From Luteimonas galliterrae (lineage in GTDB: Bacteria > Pseudomonadota > Gammaproteobacteria > Xanthomonadales > Xanthomonadaceae): DNA of 64,000 nt. Shown piece after piece: positions 1 through 8,256 of the stretch. Numbering within the stretch: the first letter of the stretch is position 1; every line of letters begins with the position of its first letter. The stretch covers positions 1,178,001-1,242,000 of the forward strand of contig NZ_JAMBEP010000001.1 in the NCBI RefSeq assembly GCF_023374055.1, written 5' to 3'. Below the pieces are notes generated by a model, which ran no database searches, was not told the DNA's origin, and was given only the letters and a program-made list of their open reading frames with translations. The position numbers were made by a program, and so were the translations under genes.

Positions 1-1
1 C

Positions 2-388
2 GCGACGGGCAAACGGGCCCAGGCCGTGCTGCGGCCGCTACTGGCCAATTCCGGGGATGATCCGGTCTTCCAGCAAACTTTCGCGCGCGCCAGCGAAATC
101 GCCGGCGACCCTATCCGCGCCGGCGAGGCCTATGCCGAAGCCGCCTATCTGAACGGGCGGCCGGAACAGGCTCTGATCCAGCTCAACACCCTGAAAAAGC
201 GCCCGGAACTGGACTATTACGCACGGGCCCGCATCGACGCCCGCATCGCCGCGATCACCCCGACGGTGCTGGAACTGCGCCGGCAGGGCGTCAAGGACGA
301 GGTGCTGGAGCGCGGATCCCGGCTCAAGGAAGACGATCGGTTCGATGGACCCACCACCCATCTGCGCAGCTCGCCCTGGATGGAATGA
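2..388 (+). CDS. C-terminal part of BepA-like M48 metalloprotease (TPR region), cut by window start
   Basis: The reading frame is already open at the window edge and ends with TGA. The visible ~128 residues form helical TPR-like repeats ending in a segment around YYARARIDARI, which strongly resembles the C-terminal TPR domain of periplasmic M48 proteases of the BepA/YfgC type, which act in outer-membrane protein quality control. The catalytic HExxH part would lie upstream of the window, so protease activity is inferred from family likeness only. The gene reads toward phoB and ends 85 bp before it. Confidence 0.6.
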   Translation, partial: ATGKRAQAVLRPLLANSGDDPVFQQTFARASEIAGDPIRAGEAYAEAAYLNGRPEQALIQLNTLKKRPELDYYARARIDARIAAITPTVLELRRQGVKDEVLERGSRLKEDDRFDGPTTHLRSSPWME

Positions 389-403
389 GTCACGGTCACG
401 AGA

Positions 404-421
404 CCGTCATAAAACCGTAGT
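404..421 (+). promoter_or_regulatory. Pho-box-like site upstream of phoB
   Basis: The 18 bases CCGTCATAAAACCGTAGT match the enteric Pho box CTGTCATAAATCTGTCAT at 13 positions, with both GT-containing half sites in register. The site lies 52 bp upstream of the phoB ATG. PhoB autoregulation is known in other gammaproteobacteria, so self-activation is a reasonable inference here. Confidence 0.5.
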
Positions 422-473
422 CTACTGGTCCGGCACCCCTCGCAAAGGACGCCCGCGGGCGCCTCGGACCGCA

Positions 474-1175
474 ATGCAGAAGAAGATCCTGATCGTCGAC
501 GACGAACCGGCCATCCGCGACATGGTGGCCTTCGCCCTGCGCAAGGGCGAGTTCGATCCGATCCATGCCGGCGACGCCCGCGAGGCGCAGTCGGCCATCG
601 CCGACCATGTGCCCGACCTGATCCTGCTCGACTGGATGCTGCCCGGCACCAGCGGCCTGGAACTGGCGCGGCGCTGGCGCAAGGATCCGCTGACCCGCGA
701 GATCCCGATCATCATGCTCACCGCGCGCGGCGAGGAGAACGACCGCGTCGGCGGGCTCGAAGCCGGCGTCGACGACTACGTGGTGAAGCCCTTTTCGGCG
801 CGCGAATTGCTGGCCCGCATCCGCGCGGTCATGCGCCGCTCGCGCGAGGACGACGAGGACGGCAGCGTCGCGATCGGCGCGCTGCGCATCGACGGCGCCG
901 CGCACCGGGTGTTCGCCGAAAACGCCGGCACGCCCGCGCCGGTGCCGATCGGTCCCACCGAATACCGCCTGCTGCATTTCTTCATGACCCACCCCGAACG
1001 TGTCTACACGCGCTCGCAGCTGCTCGACCATGTCTGGGGCGGCAGCGTTTATGTCGAAGAACGCACCGTCGACGTGCACATCCGCCGCCTGCGCAAGACG
1101 CTCGAACCGCACCAGCTGGACGGCATGGTGCAGACCGTGCGCGGTGCCGGTTACCGGTTCTCGGCGGCGCTGTGA
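474..1175 (+). CDS. phoB: Phosphate regulon response regulator PhoB
   Basis: OmpR/PhoB-type response regulator of 233 aa, the usual length. The receiver domain (residues ~4-118) has the acidic pocket VDDE, phosphoacceptor Asp53 in LLDWMLPG, and Lys105 in VVKPF. The C-terminal winged helix (~135-232) ends with the TVDVHIRRLRKTL recognition helix and VRGAGYRF. The ATG at 474 was chosen because the receiver fold begins at MQKKILIVDD; the in-frame extension upstream has no domain. It activates phosphate-starvation genes after phosphorylation by PhoR, encoded next. A heptamer-repeat palindrome separates the two genes. Identity is supported by the phoR-ppk-ppx neighbours. Confidence 0.93.
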   Translation: MQKKILIVDDEPAIRDMVAFALRKGEFDPIHAGDAREAQSAIADHVPDLILLDWMLPGTSGLELARRWRKDPLTREIPIIMLTARGEENDRVGGLEAGVDDYVVKPFSARELLARIRAVMRRSREDDEDGSVAIGALRIDGAAHRVFAENAGTPAPVPIGPTEYRLLHFFMTHPERVYTRSQLLDHVWGGSVYVEERTVDVHIRRLRKTLEPHQLDGMVQTVRGAGYRFSAAL

Positions 1176-1293
1176 GGCTCGGGATTTGGGATTGGGGATT
1201 CGGGATTGGTAAAAAACCATCATCGGCGACTCGGAATATGATCCCTGGCTACACTCGCTGTTCCGAATCCTTAATCCCCAATCCCTAATCTCG
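1176..1293. repeat. Inverted repeat built of GGGATT-type heptamers between phoB and phoR
   Basis: The left arm (1176-1209) is a run of GGGATTN units. The right arm (1263-1293) is its imperfect reverse complement, and about 53 bp of unrelated sequence lies between. It fills the whole phoB-phoR gap. Such GGGATT tracts are dispersed in Xanthomonadaceae genomes. A transcript would fold into a long hairpin. Confidence 0.7.
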
Positions 1294-1298
1294 AAACC

Positions 1299-2633
1299 AT
1301 GCCTCCCCGCGCCCAAAACGCCTGGCTCAGGACCATCGGCGCCCTCGCGGCGCTGCTGGCCGCGGCCGTCGTCGTCGGCCTGACGATCGGGCAAGTCTGG
1401 CCGGTGCTCGCCGTCACGGCGCTGGGCATCGTCGCCTGGCATTACTGGCGGCTCCGCGGCGTGCTGACGCGATTGACCGCACGCCAGCGCCTGTCGCCGC
1501 CGCAGGGCGAAGGCATCTGGAACGAACTCGACCGCCTGCTCCACCGCGGCCAAGCCGAAATGCGCAGCCGCAAGCGGCGCCTGGTGGACATGCTGCGCGC
1601 CTACCGCGCCGCCGCCGCCGCGCTGCCGGATGCGGTCGTGGTGGTGGAACGCAACAGCCAGCGCGTGCAATGGTTCAACGAGGCCGCGACCGCGCTGCTG
1701 GGTCTGGAGTATCCCAACGACATCGGCGCGCCGATCGGCGACCGCCTGCACAGCCTGCCGATGTCGCGCTGGCTGGCCCAGGGCCGCAACGCCGAACCGC
1801 TGATGGACGCGCCTTCGCCGGTAAGCCCTGAAACCCGCATCAACCTGCGGCTGATCCCGTATTCGGAAGAACTGTGGCTGCTGGTGGCGCGCGACGTCAG
1901 CAAACTGATGCGGTTGGAACAGGTGCGCCGCGACTTCGTCGCCAACGTCTCGCACGAGCTGCGCACGCCGCTGACCGTGGTCCACGGCTATCTCGAGATG
2001 CTCGATCCCGCCGAAAAGCCGGAATGGGCGCCGATGCTGGCGGAAATGCAGCGCCAATCGCAACGCATGACCCAATTGGTCGAGGACTTGCTGACATTGT
2101 CACGTTTGGAGGCGCAGGATCGGCTTCCCGACGAAAGCGTGGCGATGTCGCCGATGATGACCACCCTCAAACGCGAGGCCGAAGCGCTGAGCCAGCAGCG
2201 CCACCAGATCGTGGTCGAGGATACGACCCAGTTGGATTTGTGGGGCTCGACCAAGGAACTGCACAGCGCCTTCTCCAACCTGGTCAGCAATGCGGTGCGC
2301 TACACCCCGGCCGGCGGCAGCATCGGCATCCGCTTCGAGCGCGACGGCGACGGCGCGGTGCTGCGCGTCAGCGACACCGGCTACGGCATACCGGCCGCGC
2401 ACTTGCCGCGCATCACCGAACGCTTCTACCGGGTTTCCACCAGCCGCACCCGCGAGAGCGGCGGCACCGGGCTGGGACTGTCCATCGTCAAGCATGTGCT
2501 CAACCTGCACCAGGCCCGGCTCGAGATCCAAAGCGAGGTCGGGCGCGGCAGCACCTTCTCCTGTCACTTCGGCGCCGAGCGCGTGCATCCGCGCGACCAC
2601 GCCGCACCTCCCTTATTGGCGACCGGAAAATGA
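1299..2633 (+). CDS. phoR: Phosphate regulon sensor histidine kinase PhoR
   Basis: Membrane histidine kinase of 444 aa. Two N-terminal hydrophobic segments (~12-50) are joined by a very short turn, so there is almost no periplasmic domain, as is typical of PhoR. A PAS-like region (~105-200) follows, then HisKA with His219 in NVSHELRTPLTVV, then an HATPase domain with the N box (SNLVSNAVRYTP), DTGYGIP and GTGLGLSIVKH motifs. It phosphorylates PhoB when phosphate is low, in partnership with the Pst transporter and PhoU, which are not in this window. Its stop overlaps the ppk start (ATGA), implying translational coupling. Confidence 0.92.
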   Translation: MPPRAQNAWLRTIGALAALLAAAVVVGLTIGQVWPVLAVTALGIVAWHYWRLRGVLTRLTARQRLSPPQGEGIWNELDRLLHRGQAEMRSRKRRLVDMLRAYRAAAAALPDAVVVVERNSQRVQWFNEAATALLGLEYPNDIGAPIGDRLHSLPMSRWLAQGRNAEPLMDAPSPVSPETRINLRLIPYSEELWLLVARDVSKLMRLEQVRRDFVANVSHELRTPLTVVHGYLEMLDPAEKPEWAPMLAEMQRQSQRMTQLVEDLLTLSRLEAQDRLPDESVAMSPMMTTLKREAEALSQQRHQIVVEDTTQLDLWGSTKELHSAFSNLVSNAVRYTPAGGSIGIRFERDGDGAVLRVSDTGYGIPAAHLPRITERFYRVSTSRTRESGGTGLGLSIVKHVLNLHQARLEIQSEVGRGSTFSCHFGAERVHPRDHAAPPLLATGK

Positions 2634-4723
2634 ACGCGCAAATCGACCTGCAGCCTCCGAGCACCGATCACGAAGCGCTGCGCGACCCGGCGCTGTACTT
2701 CAACCGCGAGCTGTCGCAGCTGGACTTCAATTTCCGCGTGCTGGCGCAGGCGCAGGACGCGCAGGTACCGCTGCTGGAACGGTTGCGCTACCTGTGCATC
2801 TCCTGCACCAATCTCGACGAGTTCTTCGAGATCCGCGCCGCTACCGTGCGCCATGCGCAGGATTTCGGCATCGTGCCGGCGCAGGACGGCCTGGCCCCGG
2901 CCACGGTACTCAAGCAGATCCACGATCGCGCCGCGTCGCTGGTCGAAGCGCAATACCGCTGCTGGAACGAAGCGCTGCGCCCGGCATTGACCGATGCCGG
3001 CATCCGCGTGCTCGGCCGCAATTCCTGGGACGCGAAGCAGTCGCGCTGGCTGCGCGCGTATTTCCGCGACGAGATCATGCCGGTGCTGTCGCCGCTCGGG
3101 TTGGATCCGGCGCATCCTTTCCCCAAGATCCTCAACAAATCGCTGAACATCGTCGTGGTGCTGGAAGGCAAGGATGCGTTCGGCCGCGCCGGCCACCTGG
3201 CGATCGTGCGCGCGCCTCGTTCGCTGTCGCGCATCATCCAGTTGCCGCAGGAAGTCTCCGGCGGCGACAACGATTTCGTGCTGCTGTCCTCGGTGCTGTC
3301 GGCGTTCGTCGAGGAACTGTTCCCGGGCATGGAGGTCAAGGGCGCCTATCAGTTCCGCGTGACCCGCAACTCCGAACTCATCGTCGACGAAGACGAAGTC
3401 GAGAACCTGGCGCTGGCGCTGCGCGACGAGCTGGTCGGGCGCGGTTATCTGCGCGCGATGCGGCTCGAGATCGCACAGGACTGTCCGGCGCCGATCGTAC
3501 GCATGCTGCTGGAGAATTTCGACCTGCCGGAGAACGCGGTCTACCGCATCGACGGCCCGGTCAACCTCAACCGCGTGATCCAGATCTACGACCTGGTGCA
3601 GCGCCCGGACGTGAAGTTCGCGCCTTTCCAGCCGCGCATGCTCTCGGGCAGCGAATCGCTGTTCGAGCGCGTCTCGGCCGGCGATGTGATGCTGCACCAC
3701 CCCTACGATTCGTTCGTGCCGGTGCTGGAGCTGGTCAAGCAAGCCGCCAACGACCCGGGCGTGCTGGCGATCAAGCAGACGCTGTACCGCACCGGCCGCG
3801 AATCGCAGATCGTGGAGCACTTGGTCCAGGCGGCGCGCAACGGCAAGGACGTCACGGTCGTGGTCGAGTTGCGCGCGCGCTTCGACGAGGAAGCCAATCT
3901 CGCGTTCGCCGACAGGCTGCAGGAAGCCGGCGTGCAGGTGGTATACGGCGTGGTCGGCTACAAGACCCACGCCAAGATGCTGCTGATCGTGCGCCGCGAA
4001 GGCCGCAAGCTGCGCCGCTACGTGCACATGGGCACCGGCAACTACCATAGCGGCACGGCGCGCGCCTACACCGACATCAGCCTGATCACGGCCGACCCGG
4101 ACATCGGCAGCGACGTGCACCAGATATTCCAGCAGATCTCCGGCCTGGCGCCGGCCATCAAGCTCAAACGCCTGCTGCAATCGCCGTTCACGCTGCATGC
4201 CGGCGTGCTGGAACGGATCGAGCGCGAAACGCAACATGCGCGCAGCGGCAAGTCAGGCCGCATCATCGCCAAGATGAACGCGCTCAACGAGCCGCAGGTG
4301 ATCCGCGCGCTGTACGCGGCCTCGCAAGCCGGCGTGCAGATCGACCTGATCGTGCGCGGCGCGTGCACGTTGCGTCCCGGCGTGCCCGGCGTATCCGACA
4401 ACATCCGGGTGCGCTCGATCGTCGGCCGTTTCCTCGAGCACAGCCGCGTCTACTGGTTCGGCAACGACGGCGACCCGGACTTGTTCTGCACCAGCGCCGA
4501 CTGGCTGGAGCGCAACCTGCTGCGGCGCGTCGAAACCGCATTCCCGATACTCGACCCGGAACTGGCCAAGCGCGTCTACGACGAAGCGCTCGACAACTAT
4601 CTCGTCGACAACCTCAACGCCTGGGAACTGCAATCCGACGGCGGCTACCGCAAGCTCCAGCCGCAGGATGGCGCGGCACCGCATTCGGCGCAGGCGGCGC
4701 TGCTCAACAGGATCTGCGGATGA
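2630..4723 (+). CDS. ppk: Polyphosphate kinase 1
   Basis: Makes long-chain polyphosphate reversibly from the terminal phosphate of ATP. The protein is 697 aa, the standard PPK1 length. The N domain starts with LYFNRELSQLDFNFRVLAQA and SCTNLDEFFEIR. The PLD-like catalytic domains hold His447 in KTHAK and His466 in YVHMGTGNYH, which correspond to the two conserved catalytic histidines. The C-terminal signature LRPGVPGVSDNIRVRSIVGR is present. The start is fixed by the 4-bp ATGA overlap with phoR. The ppx ATG overlaps its stop in the same way, so phoR, ppk and ppx look like one operon coupling phosphate sensing to polyphosphate storage. Confidence 0.96.
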   Translation: MNAQIDLQPPSTDHEALRDPALYFNRELSQLDFNFRVLAQAQDAQVPLLERLRYLCISCTNLDEFFEIRAATVRHAQDFGIVPAQDGLAPATVLKQIHDRAASLVEAQYRCWNEALRPALTDAGIRVLGRNSWDAKQSRWLRAYFRDEIMPVLSPLGLDPAHPFPKILNKSLNIVVVLEGKDAFGRAGHLAIVRAPRSLSRIIQLPQEVSGGDNDFVLLSSVLSAFVEELFPGMEVKGAYQFRVTRNSELIVDEDEVENLALALRDELVGRGYLRAMRLEIAQDCPAPIVRMLLENFDLPENAVYRIDGPVNLNRVIQIYDLVQRPDVKFAPFQPRMLSGSESLFERVSAGDVMLHHPYDSFVPVLELVKQAANDPGVLAIKQTLYRTGRESQIVEHLVQAARNGKDVTVVVELRARFDEEANLAFADRLQEAGVQVVYGVVGYKTHAKMLLIVRREGRKLRRYVHMGTGNYHSGTARAYTDISLITADPDIGSDVHQIFQQISGLAPAIKLKRLLQSPFTLHAGVLERIERETQHARSGKSGRIIAKMNALNEPQVIRALYAASQAGVQIDLIVRGACTLRPGVPGVSDNIRVRSIVGRFLEHSRVYWFGNDGDPDLFCTSADWLERNLLRRVETAFPILDPELAKRVYDEALDNYLVDNLNAWELQSDGGYRKLQPQDGAAPHSAQAALLNRICG

Positions 4724-6258
4724 GCGCGAGCGTCGCGCTCGCATCCGCGCTGGAAACGCCGTTGCAGGACGGCGACCTGCTCGCGGCGATCGATTTGGGC
4801 TCCAACAGTTTCCACATGGTGGTCGCGCGCTACACGCTCGGCCAGTTGCGCATCGTCGACCGGCTGCGCGAGATGGTGCGGCTGGCCGAAGGCCTGGACG
4901 GCAAGGGCGGCCTGAACGCCGAAGTGCGCCAGCGCTCGCTGGAATGCCTGGCCCGTTTCGGCCAACGCATCCGCGACATCCCGCCGCAACGCGTGCGGGC
5001 CGTGGCCACCAACACCGTGCGCCAGCTGTCGGCACCGCAGAATTTCCTGGTGCCGGCGGAAACCGCGCTCGGCCATGCCATCGAAGTGGTGTCCGGCCGC
5101 GAGGAGGCGCGCCTGGTCTATCTCGGCGTCGCCCACGCGCAACCGCCCAAGCCGGAGCAGCTGCGGTTGGTGATCGACATCGGCGGCGGCTCCACCGAAT
5201 GCATCATCGGCAGCGGCTTCGACGCGATCGAACGCGAAAGCCTGCAGGTGGGCTGCGTGGCCAGTACGCGGCGCTTCTTCGGCAACGGCAAGCTCTCCAA
5301 GAAACGCTGGCGCGAAGCGCTGACCGAAGTGGCCGCCGAGTTCCAGCAGTTCACCGTGGCCTACCGCACGCTCGGCTGGCACGAAGCCTTGGGTTCGTCC
5401 GGCACCAACAAGGCGATCGGCGACATCTGCGCGGCGATGAAGCTGACCAAGGGCGCGGTGACCGCCGAGGCCCTGCCCGTGGTGCGCGACCGGCTGCTCC
5501 AGGCCGAACGCATCGAGGACATCGACCTTCCGGGACTGTCCGACGAACGCCGGCCGATCATCGCCGGCGGCCTGCTGATCCTGGAAGCGGCCTTCGAAGT
5601 GCTGGGCCTGCAGCGCATGGCGGTGAGCAAGGCGGCGCTGCGCGAAGGCGTGCTGTACGACATGCTCGGCCGCGGCGGCGCGGACGACCCGCGCGACACG
5701 TCGGTGGCGGCGCTGATGCAGCGCTACGGCATCGATGCGCAACAGGCCTCGCGCGTGGAAAACACGGCGCTCGCCCTGTTCGAACAAGCCGCCCAGGCCT
5801 GGTCGTTGGACGCGGACGATGCGCGCATGCTCGGCTGGGCCGCGCGTTTGCACGAGATCGGCTTGGCCATCGCCCACAGCCAATACCATGTGCACGGCGC
5901 TTACGTGCTGGAAAATTCGGACATCGCCGGCTTCTCGCGCCAGGAGCAGCAGGTGCTGGCGGCGCTGGTGCGCACGCATCGCCGCGGCGTGCCCAAGAAC
6001 GCCTTCGACGCCCTGCCCGACCGCCTGCTGCTCAGCGCCAAGCGCAAGGCCGCGTTGTTGCGGCTGGCGGTGTCGTTGCACCGTGCGCACGAAGCGGATC
6101 CGATCCCGAAGCTGGAACTGAGCGCCGGCGGCGACCGCCTCGACCTGGTGTTGTCGCGGGCGTGGGTCGACGCGCGCCCGCTGCTGCGCGCCGACCTGGT
6201 CGGCGAGGTCGAAGGCCAGGCGGGATTGGGCGTCGTATTCAAGCCCTTCCTGATCTGA
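4720..6258 (+). CDS. ppx: Exopolyphosphatase
   Basis: Ppx/GppA family phosphatase, 512 aa. The actin-like ATPase fold is marked by AIDLGSNSFHMVV near residue 22, VATNTVRQL, the second phosphate loop IDIGGGSTE near 150, and GSSGTNKAIGDI. The C-terminal half is the HD-like helical extension found in the long Ppx form (LGWAARLHEIG, SQYHVHGAYVL). It releases orthophosphate from polyphosphate ends, opposing Ppk, whose gene it overlaps by 4 bp. GppA (pppGpp phosphatase) is a relative, but the ppk linkage favours Ppx. Confidence 0.94.
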   Translation: MSASVALASALETPLQDGDLLAAIDLGSNSFHMVVARYTLGQLRIVDRLREMVRLAEGLDGKGGLNAEVRQRSLECLARFGQRIRDIPPQRVRAVATNTVRQLSAPQNFLVPAETALGHAIEVVSGREEARLVYLGVAHAQPPKPEQLRLVIDIGGGSTECIIGSGFDAIERESLQVGCVASTRRFFGNGKLSKKRWREALTEVAAEFQQFTVAYRTLGWHEALGSSGTNKAIGDICAAMKLTKGAVTAEALPVVRDRLLQAERIEDIDLPGLSDERRPIIAGGLLILEAAFEVLGLQRMAVSKAALREGVLYDMLGRGGADDPRDTSVAALMQRYGIDAQQASRVENTALALFEQAAQAWSLDADDARMLGWAARLHEIGLAIAHSQYHVHGAYVLENSDIAGFSRQEQQVLAALVRTHRRGVPKNAFDALPDRLLLSAKRKAALLRLAVSLHRAHEADPIPKLELSAGGDRLDLVLSRAWVDARPLLRADLVGEVEGQAGLGVVFKPFLI

Positions 6259-6269
6259 GCGTGGCTTCC

Positions 6270-6346
6270 TGTAGGAGCGGCTTTAGCCGCGAGCTTTTGT
6301 CGCCTCGGAAACGACCCAAAAGCTCGCGGCTAAAGCCGCTCCTACA
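6270..6346. repeat. Type 1 palindromic repeat (GTAGGAGCGG arms) after ppx
   Basis: Near-perfect inverted repeat with ~29-bp arms (6270-6298 and 6318-6346) around a 19-bp loop. This is the reference copy of the commonest dispersed palindrome in the window. It could act as an mRNA-stabilising or terminating hairpin at the end of the phosphate operon. Confidence 0.9.
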
Positions 6347-6384
6347 AAAAACAGTCATTTACCCCTGTTTTCGCGGGCTTAAGG

Positions 6385-6402
6385 CTGTCATTTCCGAGTC
6401 AC
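6385..6402 (+). promoter_or_regulatory. Pho-box-like site upstream of the GT4-PAP2 pair
   Basis: CTGTCATTTCCGAGTCAC has a perfect first half site (CTGTCAT) and a 4/7 second half (AGTCAC) at the correct 11-bp spacing, 11 of 18 matches to the enteric consensus. It lies 60 bp upstream of the glycosyltransferase start. This is a weaker match than the phoB site, and the call leans on the neighbouring phosphate genes. Confidence 0.35.
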
Positions 6403-6461
6403 CGCGCTGACATTGCCGTTTCATGCGGCGCCTTCAGTCTTCCCAAAACGGGAAGCCCTGC

Positions 6462-7610
6462 ATGCGTTACGCCATCGTCACCGAGACGTATCCGCCCGAG
6501 GTCAACGGCGTCGCCTTGACCGTGCAGGGGCTGGAAAACGGCCTGCGCGCGCGCGGCCACGAGGTGTCCGTGGTACGGCCGCGACAAGCCTCCGACAGCG
6601 CCGGACTGGAACACGAATTGCTGGTGCGCGGCGCGCCGTTGCCGCGCTACCCGGGCTTGCGTTTCGGGCTGCCGGCCACGCGCAAGCTCGCCGCCGCCTG
6701 GCGCGAGGCGATGCCCGATGCCATCTACGTGGCCACGGAGGGACCGCTCGGCTGGTCGGCGTTGCGGGCGGCGAAGCGTCTCGGGATCCCCGCCGCCACC
6801 GGCTTCCATACCCGGTTCGACGAGTACATGCGCAATTACGGCGCCGCCTTCCTGCAGCAGACCGCGCTGCGCTGGATGCGCCGATTCCACAACAAGGGCG
6901 CCGCGACCCTCGTGCCCACGCGCGAGTTGGCGCAGTTCCTGGAGTCGCAGCGCTTCGACAACGTGGTGCGCTTGCCGCGCGCGGTAGACACGATGATGTT
7001 CGACCCGGCCAAACGCGACGACGCGCTGCGCGAAAGCTGGGGCGTCGGCCGCGACGATCTCGCCGTGATCTACCTGGGCCGCATCGCGCCGGAGAAAAAC
7101 CTGGACCTGGCCGTGCGCGCGTTCCGCGAGCTGCAAAAAATCCAACCGCGCGCGCGTTTCGTCTGGGTCGGGGACGGCCCTTCGCGCGAGAAGCTGGCGC
7201 AGGACCATCCCGATTTCGTGTTCTGCGGCGTGCAACGCGGCCAGGCCGTGGCGCGGCACTTCGCCAGCGGCGATCTGTTCGTGTTCCCCAGCCTCAGCGA
7301 AACCTTCGGCAACGTCACGCTGGAAGCGATGGCCAGCGGCTTGCCGACGGTGGCTTTCGATTACGGCGCCGCACGCGAATACCTGCGCGACGGCGTGCAC
7401 GGCGCGGCGATCCGCGACGGCGACGACGACGGTTTCGTGCGCGCCTGCGCGGACATCGCCGGCGACGCCGGAAAACGCCGGGCGATGGGCGCCGCGGCGC
7501 GCCAGGCCGTGGCGGCGCTGCGGCCGGAACAGGTCGCGGCCGACTTCGACGACGTGCTCATGCGGCTCGCGGACACCAGGAGGGCTTATGCACCCGCTGC
7601 CTCGACGTAA
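6462..7610 (+). CDS. GT4-family glycosyltransferase
   Basis: 382 aa, GT-B fold, retaining. The N-terminal domain starts MRYAIVTETYPPEVNGVALT, as in MgtA/PimB/SQD2-like lipid or mannosyl transferases. The C-terminal domain has YLGRIAPEKNLDLAVRAF and the E-x7-E motif in LSETFGNVTLEAMASG. The start at 6462 is preferred over an upstream ATG because GGGAAG lies 7 bp before it. It overlaps the PAP2 gene by 23 bp. Relatives glycosylate diacylglycerol or phosphoinositides, and a Pho-box-like site upstream makes a role in phosphorus-free membrane lipid synthesis attractive but unproven. Confidence 0.8.
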   Translation: MRYAIVTETYPPEVNGVALTVQGLENGLRARGHEVSVVRPRQASDSAGLEHELLVRGAPLPRYPGLRFGLPATRKLAAAWREAMPDAIYVATEGPLGWSALRAAKRLGIPAATGFHTRFDEYMRNYGAAFLQQTALRWMRRFHNKGAATLVPTRELAQFLESQRFDNVVRLPRAVDTMMFDPAKRDDALRESWGVGRDDLAVIYLGRIAPEKNLDLAVRAFRELQKIQPRARFVWVGDGPSREKLAQDHPDFVFCGVQRGQAVARHFASGDLFVFPSLSETFGNVTLEAMASGLPTVAFDYGAAREYLRDGVHGAAIRDGDDDGFVRACADIAGDAGKRRAMGAAARQAVAALRPEQVAADFDDVLMRLADTRRAYAPAAST

Positions 7611-8163
7611 TTCGTTAGCGATGCGCGGCCGGCGCATGGGATCGCGCTGGGAAGCGGGCTGGTGCCTGCGCGCCAACCACTGGGGCGATCGTCATGGAAT
7701 GCGCGCCTATTTCGCGGCGATCAGCCGCCTGGGCGACGGCGTGTTCTGGTATGCCTTGATGGGCGCATTGATCGTGTTCGACGGCTACGACGGACTGAAG
7801 GCCTCCGCGCACCTGGCCGCGACCGGCGCGATAGCGCTGAGCTTGTACAAGCTGCTCAAGCACTGGACCAAGCGTCCGCGACCGTACGCTTCGGATGTGC
7901 GCATCCGCGCTTGGGTGGCGCCGCTGGACGAGTTCAGCTTCCCGTCCGGCCACACCCTGCATGCCGTCGCTTTCACGCTGGTAGCGCTGGCGCATTACCC
8001 GACGCTGGCCTGGCTGCTAATCCCGTTCACCGCCAGCGTCGCCGTATCGCGCGTCGTGTTGGGCCTGCACTACCCGAGCGATGTGCTGGCTGCGACCGGC
8101 ATCGGCACCGCGCTGGCGGGGCTGTCGTTGTGGCTGGTGCCGGGCGTGTCGTTGTTCGCTTAG
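7588..8163 (+). CDS. PAP2-family membrane phosphatase
   Basis: 191 aa with about five membrane segments. The three acid-phosphatase motifs are intact: KHWTKRPRP (C1), FPSGHT (C2) and RVVLGLHYPSD (C3, with the catalytic His and Asp). Such enzymes dephosphorylate phosphatidic acid, PGP or undecaprenyl pyrophosphate at the membrane. A strong AGGAGG lies 5 bp before the ATG, inside the end of the glycosyltransferase gene, so the two are co-translated. Pairing suggests the phosphatase supplies diacylglycerol, or clears a lipid phosphate, for the transferase. The exact substrate cannot be read from the sequence. Confidence 0.85.
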   Translation: MHPLPRRNSLAMRGRRMGSRWEAGWCLRANHWGDRHGMRAYFAAISRLGDGVFWYALMGALIVFDGYDGLKASAHLAATGAIALSLYKLLKHWTKRPRPYASDVRIRAWVAPLDEFSFPSGHTLHAVAFTLVALAHYPTLAWLLIPFTASVAVSRVVLGLHYPSDVLAATGIGTALAGLSLWLVPGVSLFA

Positions 8164-8177
8164 CGAGCTGCGCTCTC

Positions 8178-8256
8178 TGTAGGAGCGGCTTTAGCCGCGA
8201 GCTCTTGGCCAGATCGCACACAAGATCAAGAGCTCGCGGCTAAAGCCGCTCCTACA
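8178..8256. repeat. Type 1 palindromic repeat between convergent PAP2 and hydrolase genes
   Basis: Inverted repeat with TGTAGGAGCGGCTTTAGCCG-type arms. Its right arm contains the TAG stop codon of the minus-strand hydrolase gene (8252-8254). Confidence 0.9.

Noticed and set aside
396-2075. 559-codon open frame antisense to phoB and phoR
   Set aside because: It lies opposite two clear genes, has Arg/His-rich composition without domains, and reads through a repeat; it is a high-GC shadow frame.
2564-4237. 557-codon open frame antisense to ppk
   Set aside because: It is antisense to a strongly conserved gene and has shadow-type composition.
6270-6346. Calling type 1 palindromes rho-independent terminators
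   Set aside because: The stems are strong but T-runs are short and vary; termination is possible but not shown, so they are listed as repeats.
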